A stretch of 64,000 nt of DNA from Antarctobacter albus (GCF_900101505.1 NZ_FMZI01000006.1:186001-250000), one strand, 5' to 3'; shown: positions 43,499-52,529, counted from the stretch's first letter. Notes: generated from the letters alone by a model not told the origin. Translations and numbers: made by a program.

Positions 43499-45538
43499 AT
43501 GAACGGACAGATTGTATTCGACCCGCTGCTCCCCTGGGCGGCGATTGCCATACTGGCGGCGCTGGCGCTGCTGGGCACGGGCCTGGCGCTGTGGCGCGGT
43601 CTGTCGGGCTGGGCGCTGCGTTTCCTTGCCGGTGTGATCCTCGTGGGCGCACTGGCGCAACCCTCCTACCAGGTCGAGGACCGCGCGCCGCTCTCGGACA
43701 TCGTGCTGATGCTGGTGGACGAAACCGCCTCGCAGCAACTGGCCGAACGCGCGGACATCACCACCGAGGCCGCCGCGCGGCTGGAGGCCCAGCTTGACGC
43801 GCGCCCCAACACCGAGGTGCGCCGCATTCCGGTCCCGGATGGCGAAGGCGACGCCGGCACGCTGTTGATGACGGCCCTGTCCAATGCGCTGGCCGAGGAA
43901 CCGCGCGGGCGCATCGCCGGTATCCTGCTGCTATCGGATGGCCGCCTGCACGACCTTGAACGCGCGCCTGACCTGCCCGCGCCCATGCACCTGCTGATGA
44001 CCGGCAAGGAAAACGACTGGGACCGGCGCCTGGTCGTGCGCAACGCGCCGTCCTTTGCCATCCTGGGCGAGGAGGTCGAACTGACCTTGCGGATCGAGGA
44101 CAACGGCGCCGCGCCCGGCGACACCCGCACCGATATCCTGATCTCGGTCGACGGCGACGAGGCGGACCGCTTTACCGTGCCGATCGGCGAGGACCTGACC
44201 CTGCCGATCACTCTGCCCCACGGCGGGCTGAACGTGATCGAGTTCACCGTGCCCGAGGCGGATGGAGAGCTGACCGACCGCAACAACAAGGCGCTGATCC
44301 AGATCAATGGCGTGCGCGACCGGCTGCGCGTGCTGCTGGTTTCGGGCGAACCGCACGCGGGCGGGCGCACCTGGCGCAACCTGCTGAAATCTGACTCCTC
44401 CGTCGACCTGGTGCATTTCACCATCCTGCGGCCGCCGGAAAAGCAGGACGGCGTGCCGGTCAACGAACTGTCGCTGATCGCCTTCCCGACGCGAGAGCTG
44501 TTCCTCGACAAGATCGACGATTTCGACCTGATCATCTTCGACCGCTACAAGAGGCGCGGCATCCTGCCCGCCATCTACCTCGACAACGTGCGCAACTACG
44601 TCGAAAAGGGCGGCGCCGTGCTGGTCGCCGCGGGGCCGGATTTCGCCTCGGCGGATTCGATCTACCGCTCGCCGCTGGCGGACATCCTGCCGGCGGAACC
44701 GACCGCGCGGGTGGTCGACCAGGGCTACAAGCCCGCCGTGACCGACCTGGGCCAGCGTCACCCGGTGACATCGGGCCTGTCCGGCGCGGATGACTGGGGC
44801 CGCTGGCTGCGCCAGATCGAGGTGCAGCCGATCAAGGGCGACGTGGTCATGTCCGGCGTGGACGACCGCCCCCTGCTGGTGCTGGACCGCGTGGGCGAGG
44901 GGCGCGTGGCGCTGCTGGCCTCGGACCAGGCCTGGCTGTGGAGCCGGGGCTACGAGGGCGGCGGGCCGCAACTGGACCTGCTGCGGCGGCTGGCGCACTG
45001 GATGATGAAGGAACCCGAACTGGAGGAAGAGGCGCTCTGGGCCGAACCTGCCGGGCAAAGCATGCGCATCGTGCGCCGCACCCTTAACGAGTTCGTGGGC
45101 GACGTGACCGTGACAACGCCCGATGGCGACGAGGTGCAGGTGCCGCTGGAAGAGGTCAGCCCGGGCCGTTACGAGGCGATCTACGACGGGCCTCAGATCG
45201 GTCTCTACCGGCTGGAGGAAAACGCGCTGTCGGCGGTGGTGGGGCTTGGCCCCTCGGCGCCACGCGAGTTTGTCCAGACCATCACATCCGGCGCAGCGCT
45301 GGCGCCGATCATCGACGAGATGCGCGGCGGCATCATGCGGCTGGAAGAGGGGCTGCCTTCGATCCGCGAGGTGCGTGCCGGGCGGCCTGCCGCCGGACGC
45401 GGCTGGATCGGGCTGACCCCGCGCGAGGCCTACGAGACGCTGGATGTCCGCCAGACCCCGCTGGCGCCGGAGTGGCTGGTTCTGCTGCTGGCTGCCGGGC
45501 TGATCGTCGGCGCCTGGATGCGCGAAGGGCGGAGTTGA
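43499..45538 (+). CDS. Large membrane protein of the MoxR/DUF58 operon (GATase-like extracytoplasmic region)
   Basis: A 679-residue protein with two N-terminal transmembrane helices (about 14-35 and 40-57), a long periplasmic part and one C-terminal helix (EWLVLLLAAGLIVGAWM). The periplasmic part has a class-I glutamine-amidotransferase-like segment (YVEKGGAVLVAAGPDFAS) without an obvious catalytic Cys-His pair. It starts 12 bases after the DUF4159 gene and completes the four-gene unit. Confidence 0.85.
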   Translation: MNGQIVFDPLLPWAAIAILAALALLGTGLALWRGLSGWALRFLAGVILVGALAQPSYQVEDRAPLSDIVLMLVDETASQQLAERADITTEAAARLEAQLDARPNTEVRRIPVPDGEGDAGTLLMTALSNALAEEPRGRIAGILLLSDGRLHDLERAPDLPAPMHLLMTGKENDWDRRLVVRNAPSFAILGEEVELTLRIEDNGAAPGDTRTDILISVDGDEADRFTVPIGEDLTLPITLPHGGLNVIEFTVPEADGELTDRNNKALIQINGVRDRLRVLLVSGEPHAGGRTWRNLLKSDSSVDLVHFTILRPPEKQDGVPVNELSLIAFPTRELFLDKIDDFDLIIFDRYKRRGILPAIYLDNVRNYVEKGGAVLVAAGPDFASADSIYRSPLADILPAEPTARVVDQGYKPAVTDLGQRHPVTSGLSGADDWGRWLRQIEVQPIKGDVVMSGVDDRPLLVLDRVGEGRVALLASDQAWLWSRGYEGGGPQLDLLRRLAHWMMKEPELEEEALWAEPAGQSMRIVRRTLNEFVGDVTVTTPDGDEVQVPLEEVSPGRYEAIYDGPQIGLYRLEENALSAVVGLGPSAPREFVQTITSGAALAPIIDEMRGGIMRLEEGLPSIREVRAGRPAAGRGWIGLTPREAYETLDVRQTPLAPEWLVLLLAAGLIVGAWMREGRS

Positions 45539-45548
45539 AGCCGCTGGC

Positions 45549-45573
45549 AGGGCGGCGGGGTGACCCCCGCCCT
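45549..45573. terminator. Convergent hairpin after the MoxR operon
   Basis: AGGGCGG-C-GGGG pairs with CCCCCGCCCT: about ten pairs with one bulge. It is located between two convergent genes and touches the stop codon of the reverse-strand one. It probably ends the MoxR-operon transcript. Confidence 0.5.
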
Positions 45574-45919
45574 ACGGCAGCGAAAAGGGCACGGCTTCGG
45601 CAGACCAGCCGTCCACCGAACATTTCGCCCGGATCATGACTCGGGCCGCACCCTCGGGGAGAACGATGCCGGACTGCGAGCGCGTAAAGGGCTGTTCGTT
45701 CACATGCGGATGCAACAACTCCCGAGTCCCCAGGACCGTGCCGTCCGGCAGTTCCACGCGCCAGCCGTCGGCATAGTGATCCCAGCCGGTGTCCGGGTGA
45801 GAGAGCGTGACGGAAAACCGCCAGTTGTCGCCGCTGCGCCCTGCTTCGACGCGGTCAATCTGCGGCGGGTCGGCAAGCGCGGGGGCGGCGAAGAAAAGGA
45901 AGGCTGCGAGGTGTCTCAT
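45572..45919 (-). CDS. Small secreted hypothetical protein
   Basis: A 115-residue protein with a signal peptide (MRHLAAFLFFAAPALADPPQ). The mature part (about 98 residues) is probably a small beta-rich domain (WRFSVTLSHPDTGWDHYADGW; ELPDGTVLGTRELLHPH). Similar proteins occur throughout Rhodobacteraceae, but I know of no function. It is on the opposite strand to the preceding operon and followed by the DUF599 gene upstream. Confidence 0.8.
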   Translation of the reverse strand: MRHLAAFLFFAAPALADPPQIDRVEAGRSGDNWRFSVTLSHPDTGWDHYADGWRVELPDGTVLGTRELLHPHVNEQPFTRSQSGIVLPEGAARVMIRAKCSVDGWSAEAVPFSLP

Positions 45920-45998
45920 GCGTTCAGCCTAGCAGCCCTGCACCGCCCTGTGGATCACGAAGCGCGGAGGGCGGTCCCGGATCGGGGCCGGGATCGGG

Positions 45999-46706
45999 TC
46001 ATTCCATGTTGTCGCTGTCTTCCAGCAGGACCTCGCGCGAGCCGGAGGCAAACTCGCGCCGCAGGATGACCGCAAGCGTGATCAGCGTGGCCAGGATCAG
46101 GGCCGCCGCCCCGATCAGCCAGGCCGCCGAGGCAATCCCGAAATAGACCGAGCGCAGCCCGCGATTGTAGCTGCGCGCGCCGGTGACATTGATTTCTCCC
46201 GCCTTGCGGGCGCGTGGATAGGCCGCCGGATGATCGGCCTCGTTCGGGACCGCCGCCATGAGGATCGAGGCATAGCCGAACAGCCGGTGTGACCAGACGA
46301 ATTTCAGAAAGGCATTGGCGGCAAAGAACATCATCAGCATCAGCTTGATTTCCAGCACCACCACCGGATCGACCGAAGGCGCCAGGTCCTGCGCCACCCC
46401 GCGCAGCCGGTCGGCATTGCCGATCAGGGCGAACCCACCACCGATGGCGATCATGCTGGCCGAGGCGAAAAATGCCGTGCCCTGGCGCAGGCTGCCGACG
46501 ATCTGCGAATCGAAGATGCGCGGATCGCGGGTGACAAAGACCTCCATCCAGGCCCGGCGATAGCCGGCCATCAGGACAGAGGTGGAGGGCCGCCCCCGTG
46601 GCGGATGCTCGATGAACCAGGTCGCGCCAGCCCAGGCCAGGACCAGCAGCGCCAGCGCGCCAGCATCCCAGAGGGTGAACCCGGCGCGCAGCGTCTCCCA
46701 GGTCAT
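45999..46706 (-). CDS. DUF599 integral membrane protein
   Basis: A 235-residue protein with about five hydrophobic segments and the DUF599 pattern (YRRAWMEVFVTRDPRIFDSQIVGSLRQGTAFFAS; MLMMFFAANAFLKFVWSHRLFGYASIL). The function is unknown. The start codon overlaps the stop of the HemJ/CopD-like gene by one base (TGATG), so the two are coupled. Confidence 0.88.
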   Translation of the reverse strand: MTWETLRAGFTLWDAGALALLVLAWAGATWFIEHPPRGRPSTSVLMAGYRRAWMEVFVTRDPRIFDSQIVGSLRQGTAFFASASMIAIGGGFALIGNADRLRGVAQDLAPSVDPVVVLEIKLMLMMFFAANAFLKFVWSHRLFGYASILMAAVPNEADHPAAYPRARKAGEINVTGARSYNRGLRSVYFGIASAAWLIGAAALILATLITLAVILRREFASGSREVLLEDSDNME

Positions 46707-47116
46707 CAGAAGGGCTGCGCCACGACGACCCAGAGGATCGCGATGGTGCCGATCACGCTGACCTCGTTGAAGATGCGCAGGTACATGTCGCTTTCGGTGA
46801 AGATGCCCCGCTGTGCCCTACGCACCAGCCGCCCGGTCCAGAGGTAATGCGCCGCCAGCAGCACGACCAGCGTGGCCTTGAGGTGCAGCCAGGCGGGCCA
46901 GCCCAGCCAGGTCCCGTACCAGACGCCGGTGATGATGGCGATCACGCCCAGGCCAAAGGAAAACCGATAGAGCCGGAACGTCAGGTCGCCCAGCGGTCCG
47001 TTTTCGCCCAGCCGCGCGTGCTCACGCTTCCAGTAGATGATCGCGCGCGGCACGGCAAAGATGGAGGTCATCCAGCCCATGACGCAAAGAATATGAATGA
47101 TCTTGACCCAACTCAT
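46706..47116 (-). CDS. HemJ/CopD-like membrane protein
   Basis: A 136-residue protein with four predicted transmembrane helices. The N-terminal WVKIIHILCVMGWMTSIFAVPRAIIYW and LHLKATLVVLLAAHYLW resemble the HemJ (UPF0093) and CopD families. HemJ is the oxygen-independent protoporphyrinogen oxidase of many alphaproteobacteria; the loss of the usual LPR-x-F-V-Y-H form (here VPRAIIYW) makes true HemJ activity uncertain. The start MSWVKIIH at 47116 fits the family length. Confidence 0.75.
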   Translation of the reverse strand: MSWVKIIHILCVMGWMTSIFAVPRAIIYWKREHARLGENGPLGDLTFRLYRFSFGLGVIAIITGVWYGTWLGWPAWLHLKATLVVLLAAHYLWTGRLVRRAQRGIFTESDMYLRIFNEVSVIGTIAILWVVVAQPF

Positions 47117-47253
47117 GCGCGCACCTGACCCTGTGGCAGCGAAAATGGCAAGATGCCGCGCTGCCGACCCGTGATTCCCTGTGGCGCGCAGGGGTTTTTG
47201 GTTATATCTTCTTACCAATTGCCCCGATGCCGCTGTGCCCGAGGAGACCCGAA

Positions 47254-48702
47254 ATGCAGATGCCAGAGCCGAACCCCGCCATCCTGGCCAAGAAGGCGCG
47301 GATCGTCGAGCGGTTGCGCAGCGTATTGCCCGCCGACGCGGTGATCGAGGACGAGATGGAGACGCGCGCCTATGAATGCGACGCGCTGACCGCCTACCGC
47401 TGTCCGCCGCTGGCCGCTGTGCTCCCCTCCTCGACCGAAGAGGTCGCCGCCGTGCTGAAGATCTGCCACGAGGAAGGCGTGCCCGTGGTGCCGCGGGGTT
47501 CGGGCACCTCGCTGGCGGGGGGCGCGCTGCCGACGGCGGATTCGGTGATCCTGGGCGTGGCGCGGATGAACGAGGTGCTGGAGGTGGATTACGCCGACCG
47601 CATCATCCGGGTGCAGACCGGGCGCACCAACCTGAGCGTGACCAGCGCGGTGGAGGAAGAGGATTTCTTTTACGCCCCCGACCCCTCGTCGCAGTTGGCC
47701 TGCGCGATTGCCGGGAATATCGCCATGAACTCGGGCGGGGCGCATTGCCTGAAATACGGCGTGACGACGAACAACCTGCTGGGCGTGACCCTGGTGCAGA
47801 TGGACGGCACGGTGGTCGAGATCGGCGGGGCGCATCTGGATGCGGGCGGGCTGGACCTGCTGGGGCTGATCTGCGGCAGCGAGGGGCAGCTTGGCGTCGT
47901 GACCGAGGCGACTCTGCGCATCCTGCGCAAGCCCGAGGGCGCGCGGCCGGTGCTGATGGGATTCGACTCGAACGAGGTGGCGGGCGAATGCGTCAGTGAC
48001 ATCATCAAGGCGGGCGTCCTGCCGGTGGCGATCGAGTTCATGGACCGCCCCTGCATCCGTGCAACCGAGGATTTCGCCAAGGCGGGCTACCCGGACTGCG
48101 AGGCCCTGCTGATCGTCGAGGTCGAGGGCAGCGCGGCCGAGATCGACGAGCAGCTTGGCCTGATCCTGCAAATCGCCCGGCGCCACAACCCGGTGGAATT
48201 GCGCGAGGCGCAGAGCGCCGACGAGGCGGCCCGGATCTGGCTGGGCCGGAAATCCGCCTTTGGCGCGATGGGCAACATCAACGACTACATGTGCCTGGAC
48301 GGCACGATTCCGGTCAATGAACTGCCCTACGTCCTGCGCCGCATCGGCGAGATGTCCAGGGAATTCGGCCTGGACGTCGCCAACGTGTTTCACGCCGGCG
48401 ACGGCAACATGCACCCGCTGATCCTGTTCAACGCCAATGAACCGGGGCAGCTGGAGACCTGCGAGGCCTTCGGGGCGGAGATCCTGAAACTGTGTGTCGA
48501 GGTCGGCGGCTGCCTGACCGGCGAACATGGCGTGGGCATCGAGAAGCGCGACCTGATGGTGGACCAATACGATCCGATCGACCTGGAAGCGCAGATGGCG
48601 GTCAAGGACGTCTTTGACCCGGCCTGGCTGTTGAACCCGGCCAAGGTGTTTCCGCTGACCGCGTCGGAAAGACGGCGGAGCGTCGCGCTGGCGGCGGAGT
48701 GA
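47254..48702 (+). CDS. glcD: Glycolate oxidase subunit GlcD (FAD-linked)
   Basis: A 482-residue FAD-dependent oxidase with the PCMH FAD-binding domain (VVPRGSGTSLAGGALPTADSVIL) and the C-terminal oxidase domain with NVFHAGDGNMHPLILF and GCLTGEHGVGIEKRDLM. It oxidises glycolate to glyoxylate together with GlcE and GlcF. The start at 47254 has GAGGAG seven bases upstream. A repeat element separates it from glcE. Confidence 0.96.
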   Translation: MQMPEPNPAILAKKARIVERLRSVLPADAVIEDEMETRAYECDALTAYRCPPLAAVLPSSTEEVAAVLKICHEEGVPVVPRGSGTSLAGGALPTADSVILGVARMNEVLEVDYADRIIRVQTGRTNLSVTSAVEEEDFFYAPDPSSQLACAIAGNIAMNSGGAHCLKYGVTTNNLLGVTLVQMDGTVVEIGGAHLDAGGLDLLGLICGSEGQLGVVTEATLRILRKPEGARPVLMGFDSNEVAGECVSDIIKAGVLPVAIEFMDRPCIRATEDFAKAGYPDCEALLIVEVEGSAAEIDEQLGLILQIARRHNPVELREAQSADEAARIWLGRKSAFGAMGNINDYMCLDGTIPVNELPYVLRRIGEMSREFGLDVANVFHAGDGNMHPLILFNANEPGQLETCEAFGAEILKLCVEVGGCLTGEHGVGIEKRDLMVDQYDPIDLEAQMAVKDVFDPAWLLNPAKVFPLTASERRRSVALAAE

Positions 48703-48704
48703 GG

Positions 48705-48760
48705 GAGTGGGGCCAGCCCCACACCCCGGAGTATTTTTACCAAGAAGAAGCCAGGAGCGT
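48705..48760 (+). repeat. Dispersed intergenic repeat, copy C (between glcD and glcE)
   Basis: A short hairpin (GTGGGGCCAGCCCCAC-like) is followed by GTATTTTTACCAAGAAGAA (48731-48749), one mismatch from the core of copies B and D. It is the only copy lying inside what appears to be an operon, within 20 bases of the glcE start. Confidence 0.65.
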
Positions 48761-48765
48761 GGCGC

Positions 48766-49896
48766 ATGAGACCAGAGAGCGAAGCAGACCTGGCCGAGGT
48801 GATCGGAAGCGCCAGCGACCCCTTTCACATTCGCGGCGGCGGGACGCGGGCCGTGGGCGTGACCAGCGCGGCGGCGGTTCTGGAGACGGGTGGCCTGTCG
48901 GGTGTCTCGCTTTACGAGCCGGGCGCGCTGACGCTGGTGGCGCGCGCAGGCACGCCGCTGGCCGAGATCGAAGGCGCGCTGGCGGCGGAGGGGCAGCGCC
49001 TGGCCTTTGAGCCGATGGATCATCGCGGGCTGCTGGGGACGTCCGGCGAGCCGACGATTGGCGGCGTGGTGGCGGCCAATGTCAGCGGACCGCGCCGGGT
49101 GCAGGCGGGTGCGGCGCGGGATTTCCTGCTGGGTGTGCGGTTCGTCGATGGCGCCGGGCAGGTGGTCAAGAACGGCGGCCGCGTTATGAAGAATGTCACC
49201 GGCTATGATCTGGTCAAATTGATGTGCGGCAGCTGGGGCACCCTTGGAGTGCTGACCGAGGTCAGCCTCAAGGTGCTGCCGGTGCCGGAAACCGCCGCCT
49301 GCCTTATGATCGACGGGCTGGACGAGGCAGGCGCGCAGGAGGTGATGAGCCGGGCACTGACCTCGCCTTACGAGGTGACGGGCGCGGCCCATGCGCCGGG
49401 CGGGCCGGGCGAGCAGCCTTTGACCCTGTTGCGGTTGGAGGGATTTGCCGGGTCGGTCGCCTATCGCACCGGGCGGTTGCAGGAGATGCTCACGAACCTT
49501 TCCGTCCGGGTCGAGACGGACCCGGAGCGGGTTGCCGCGCTCTGGCGCTGGGTGCGGGACGTGGAGATCATGCAGGGCACCGGCGGCGATGTCTGGAAGT
49601 TCTCCGTCCGGCCCAGCGAGGCGCCGGGGCTGGTGGCCCGCTTGCGCGCGTCGCATCCGGTCGAACGCGTGCTGTACGACTGGGGTGGCGGGTTGATCTG
49701 GGTGGAAAGCGCACCCGGCACCGACCTGCGGCCCAAGGGGCTTCAAGGGCATGCGACGCTGATCCGCGCCTCGGAACAGACGCGGCTGGAGCTGCCGGTG
49801 TTCCAGCCGGAACCGACCGCCGTGGCGGCGCTGAGCGCGGGCATCCGTGCCCGGTTCGATCCGCGCGGCATGCTGAACCCGGGGATCATGGCCTGA
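48766..49896 (+). CDS. glcE: Glycolate oxidase subunit GlcE (FAD-binding)
   Basis: A 376-residue FAD-binding protein of the PCMH type (FHIRGGGTRAVGV; LLGTSGEPTIGGVVAANVSGP; NVTGYDLVKLMCGSWGTLGVLTEVSLKVLP). It partners GlcD and GlcF in the membrane-associated glycolate dehydrogenase complex. The stop overlaps the start of the next small gene by one base (TGATG). Confidence 0.94.
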   Translation: MRPESEADLAEVIGSASDPFHIRGGGTRAVGVTSAAAVLETGGLSGVSLYEPGALTLVARAGTPLAEIEGALAAEGQRLAFEPMDHRGLLGTSGEPTIGGVVAANVSGPRRVQAGAARDFLLGVRFVDGAGQVVKNGGRVMKNVTGYDLVKLMCGSWGTLGVLTEVSLKVLPVPETAACLMIDGLDEAGAQEVMSRALTSPYEVTGAAHAPGGPGEQPLTLLRLEGFAGSVAYRTGRLQEMLTNLSVRVETDPERVAALWRWVRDVEIMQGTGGDVWKFSVRPSEAPGLVARLRASHPVERVLYDWGGGLIWVESAPGTDLRPKGLQGHATLIRASEQTRLELPVFQPEPTAVAALSAGIRARFDPRGMLNPGIMA

Positions 49897-50234
49897 TGGC
49901 CAATCCGGCCCTGGTCCTCTTTGTCATGGGCTTTGTCGCGGCGCCCTTGCTGGGCGCGGTGCTGTTTCAACTGCCCAACACCCTGGGCGCGCTGATCGGG
50001 CTGGCGCTGGCGGTCTTCCTGGCCTCGGCACTGGCGCTGTACCTGCGGGAAAGGTCGGCCCTGGCCTCGCTGGCCGCGCTCTGGACCGGCTGGGTGCTGG
50101 CGGTGGTCATGGTGGCGCAGGCCCTGAGGCGACGGCTGCCCGGTGCGGCGAACAGCCGATGGACGAAACGCGGCGCGCTGCTGGCCTGCGCGCTCCCCTG
50201 GTTTGGCCTTGCCCTGGCCCAGATGATGGACTGA
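49896..50234 (+). CDS. Small membrane protein between glcE and glcF
   Basis: A 112-residue protein with three hydrophobic segments (about 5-25, 29-50 and 58-78) and a basic C-terminal tail with one more hydrophobic stretch. It belongs to no family I recognise. It is translated by coupling from glcE (TGATG), and its stop lies directly before glcF, so it is a true operon member. It could anchor the GlcDEF complex in the membrane or move glycolate; both are guesses. Confidence 0.78.
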   Translation: MANPALVLFVMGFVAAPLLGAVLFQLPNTLGALIGLALAVFLASALALYLRERSALASLAALWTGWVLAVVMVAQALRRRLPGAANSRWTKRGALLACALPWFGLALAQMMD

Positions 50235-50235
50235 C

Positions 50236-51519
50236 ATGCAGACGAATTTCACCGAAGAGCAACTGAAGGACGCGGGCACCGCGCGCGCCAACCAGATCCT
50301 GCGCAGCTGCGTGCATTGCGGGTTCTGCACCGCGACTTGTCCCACCTACCAGGTGCTGGGCGACGAGTTGGACAGCCCGCGTGGCCGCATCTACCTGATC
50401 AAGGACATGCTGGAAAACGAGCGTGTACCGGACAAGAAGACCGTCAAGCACATCGACCGCTGCCTGTCCTGTCTGGCCTGCATGACGACCTGCCCGTCGG
50501 GTGTGCATTACATGCACCTGGTCGACCACGCGCGCGATTATATCGAGAAACACTATGACCGGCCCTGGCACGACAAGGCGCTGCGCTGGCTGCTGGCGCG
50601 CATCCTGCCCTACCCGGGCCGGTTCCGGCTGGCGCTGCTGGCGGCGAAGATCGGCAAGCCCCTGCGCGGGATTCTACCTGACGCGCGGCTGCGCGCCATG
50701 CTGGACATGGCGCCCGACAGGATCCCGCCAGTCAGCCGCAACGATGATCCGCAGAGTTTCGCGCCCAAGGCGGAAAGGCGGATGCGCGTGGCGCTGATGA
50801 CCGGCTGCGCCCAGAAGGCGCTGAACACGGACATCAACGATGCCACAATCCGCCTGCTGACCCGGCTGGGCTGCGAGGTGGTAGTGGCGAAAGGTGCCGG
50901 CTGTTGCGGGGCGTTGACGCATCACATGGGAAAGACCGGCGAAAGCCACGCGACGGCGGCGAAGAACATCCGCGCCTGGACGGACGAGATGGACGGAGAG
51001 GGGCTGGACGCCATCGTCATCAACACCTCTGGCTGCGGCACAACGGTCAAGGATTACGGCCACATGTTCGCGCAGGATGCGCTGGCCGATGACGCGGCGC
51101 GGGTGGCGGGGATCGCCCTGGACATCAGCGAGCTGCTGACCCGGCTGGAAATCCCCGAGGGTGAGACAAAGGGCCTGCGGGTGGCCTATCACGCCGCCTG
51201 TTCTCTGCAGCATGGGCAAAAGGTCAAGACAGCGCCCAAGGACCTGCTGAAACGCGCGGGTTTCGAGGTGGTGGAACCGGCCGACAGCCACCTGTGCTGT
51301 GGCAGCGCGGGCACCTACAACCTGATGCAGCCCGAAATCTCGGCCAAGCTGAAAGACCGCAAGGTGCGCACGCTGGAGGCCAAGAAGCCGGAGGTCATCG
51401 CCGCCGGGAACATCGGCTGCATGATGCAGATCGGCAGCGGCACCGAGGTGCCCGTGGTGCATACTGTCGAACTGCTGGACTGGGCGACCGGGGGGCCGAA
51501 ACCGCGATCGTTGACCTGA
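50236..51519 (+). CDS. glcF: Glycolate oxidase iron-sulfur subunit GlcF
   Basis: A 427-residue protein with two 4Fe-4S ferredoxin-type motifs, C25-C28-C31-C35 (CVHCGFCTATC) and C76-C79-C82-C86 (CLSCLACMTTC), followed by two CCG-type cysteine-rich domains (GAGCCGALTHHMGK and SHLCCGSAGTYNL). It passes electrons from GlcD/GlcE to the quinone pool. It starts one base after the small membrane protein. Confidence 0.96.
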   Translation: MQTNFTEEQLKDAGTARANQILRSCVHCGFCTATCPTYQVLGDELDSPRGRIYLIKDMLENERVPDKKTVKHIDRCLSCLACMTTCPSGVHYMHLVDHARDYIEKHYDRPWHDKALRWLLARILPYPGRFRLALLAAKIGKPLRGILPDARLRAMLDMAPDRIPPVSRNDDPQSFAPKAERRMRVALMTGCAQKALNTDINDATIRLLTRLGCEVVVAKGAGCCGALTHHMGKTGESHATAAKNIRAWTDEMDGEGLDAIVINTSGCGTTVKDYGHMFAQDALADDAARVAGIALDISELLTRLEIPEGETKGLRVAYHAACSLQHGQKVKTAPKDLLKRAGFEVVEPADSHLCCGSAGTYNLMQPEISAKLKDRKVRTLEAKKPEVIAAGNIGCMMQIGSGTEVPVVHTVELLDWATGGPKPRSLT

Positions 51520-51605
51520 CAAGAACAGTCTGTAATTGCGGCGTCTTTGCCTCAATTTTGCCCAGATGCCGTGCAAATTTATGTCCAAAAGTATAGGACG
51601 GTTCA

Positions 51606-52394
51606 GTGCGGCTCTTTTTGGTTTTCTCTCTCTGGCTGCTGGGCACCTCTGCGGGGGCCCAGGGTCTTTTCAGCATGGAAACGGCCGAGGACGGCCGCGG
51701 ATGGGAGGCGGTCGGACGGATCGAGATCGCCGGCAGCGCCTTTTGCACAGGTGCGTTGATTGCGCCCCGGCTGGTGCTGACGGCGGCGCATTGCCTTTAT
51801 GATCCCGATACCGGCAACCGCGTCTCGGTCGAGGATATGCAGTTCCTGGCCGGATGGCGCAACGGGCGAGCGGCGGCCTACCGGCTGGTGCGCAAGGCGG
51901 TGCCGCATCCGGATTTCGTCTATGGCGCACAGGCCAGCACGGACCGTGTTCGCCACGACCTTGCGCTGATCGAGTTGCAGCACCCGATCCGCAACACCAC
52001 GATCACGCCCTTTGCCGTCGGCCCCGGCCCGTCCAAGGGCGAAGAGGTGGGCGTCGTTTCCTATGCCCGCGACCGGTCCGAGGCGCCGTCCTTGCAGGAA
52101 ACCTGCGAGGTTCTGGCGCGGCAGGACGGGATGCTGGTGCTCTCCTGCGTGGTGGATTTCGGCGCCTCCGGTTCTCCGGTCTTCCGGTTGCAGGACGGGG
52201 TGGCACAGATCGTTTCCGTGGTCTCGTCCAAGGCGCAGGCCAACGGCAAACCCGTGGCCCTGGCCAGCGGGCTGGGCGCGCCGCTGGACGCGCTGAAGAG
52301 CGCGCTGGCCGCCAACCGCGACCCCGGCGCGGGGCTGGACCGTCTGGCAGCCGGGGACCGGCGCGAAACTGGGGCGCGGTTCGTCCGGCCCTGA
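51606..52394 (+). CDS. Secreted trypsin-like serine protease
   Basis: A 262-residue exported protease. After the signal peptide (MRLFLVFSLWLLGTSAGAQ) the chymotrypsin-fold triad is H62 (LTAAHC), D118 (RHDLALIEL) and S188 (DFGASGSPV). The catalytic serine box reads GASGSP instead of GDSGGP, so the Asp and second Gly are altered, as in some bacterial V8/glutamyl-like members. The start is GTG at 51606 preceded by AGGACGG. It stands alone between glcF and hsp20. Confidence 0.88.
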   Translation: MRLFLVFSLWLLGTSAGAQGLFSMETAEDGRGWEAVGRIEIAGSAFCTGALIAPRLVLTAAHCLYDPDTGNRVSVEDMQFLAGWRNGRAAAYRLVRKAVPHPDFVYGAQASTDRVRHDLALIELQHPIRNTTITPFAVGPGPSKGEEVGVVSYARDRSEAPSLQETCEVLARQDGMLVLSCVVDFGASGSPVFRLQDGVAQIVSVVSSKAQANGKPVALASGLGAPLDALKSALAANRDPGAGLDRLAAGDRRETGARFVRP

Positions 52395-52398
52395 GGGT

Positions 52399-52428
52399 CT
52401 TGAAACCGCTCCGAACGCTCCCCAATTT
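52399..52428 (+). promoter_or_regulatory. RpoH (sigma32)-type promoter of hsp20
   Basis: CTTGAAA at 52399 is followed after 14 bases by CCCCAATTT at 52420. This is close to the enterobacterial sigma32 consensus CTTGAAA-N13/15-CCCCATNT. It lies about 100 bases before the small heat-shock gene and just after the protease stop. The match is direct; activity is inferred. Confidence 0.72.
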
Positions 52429-52529
52429 CAATGTCACCGGGACGCCTATGACAGGGTTCCGGTGCTTTCGACGCCTGTCCCATGAGGGAAGGCGCACCAC
52501 AGACAGGTATCGCTCAAACGGAGGATTCC

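Noticed and set aside
47212-49752. Long reverse-strand reading frame opposite glcD and glcE (846 codons)
   Set aside because: It mirrors two well-recognised genes in a very GC-rich region where antisense frames stay open by chance. Its translation is low in complexity (His, Gly, Gln, Arg) with no motif, and no ribosome binding site precedes it.
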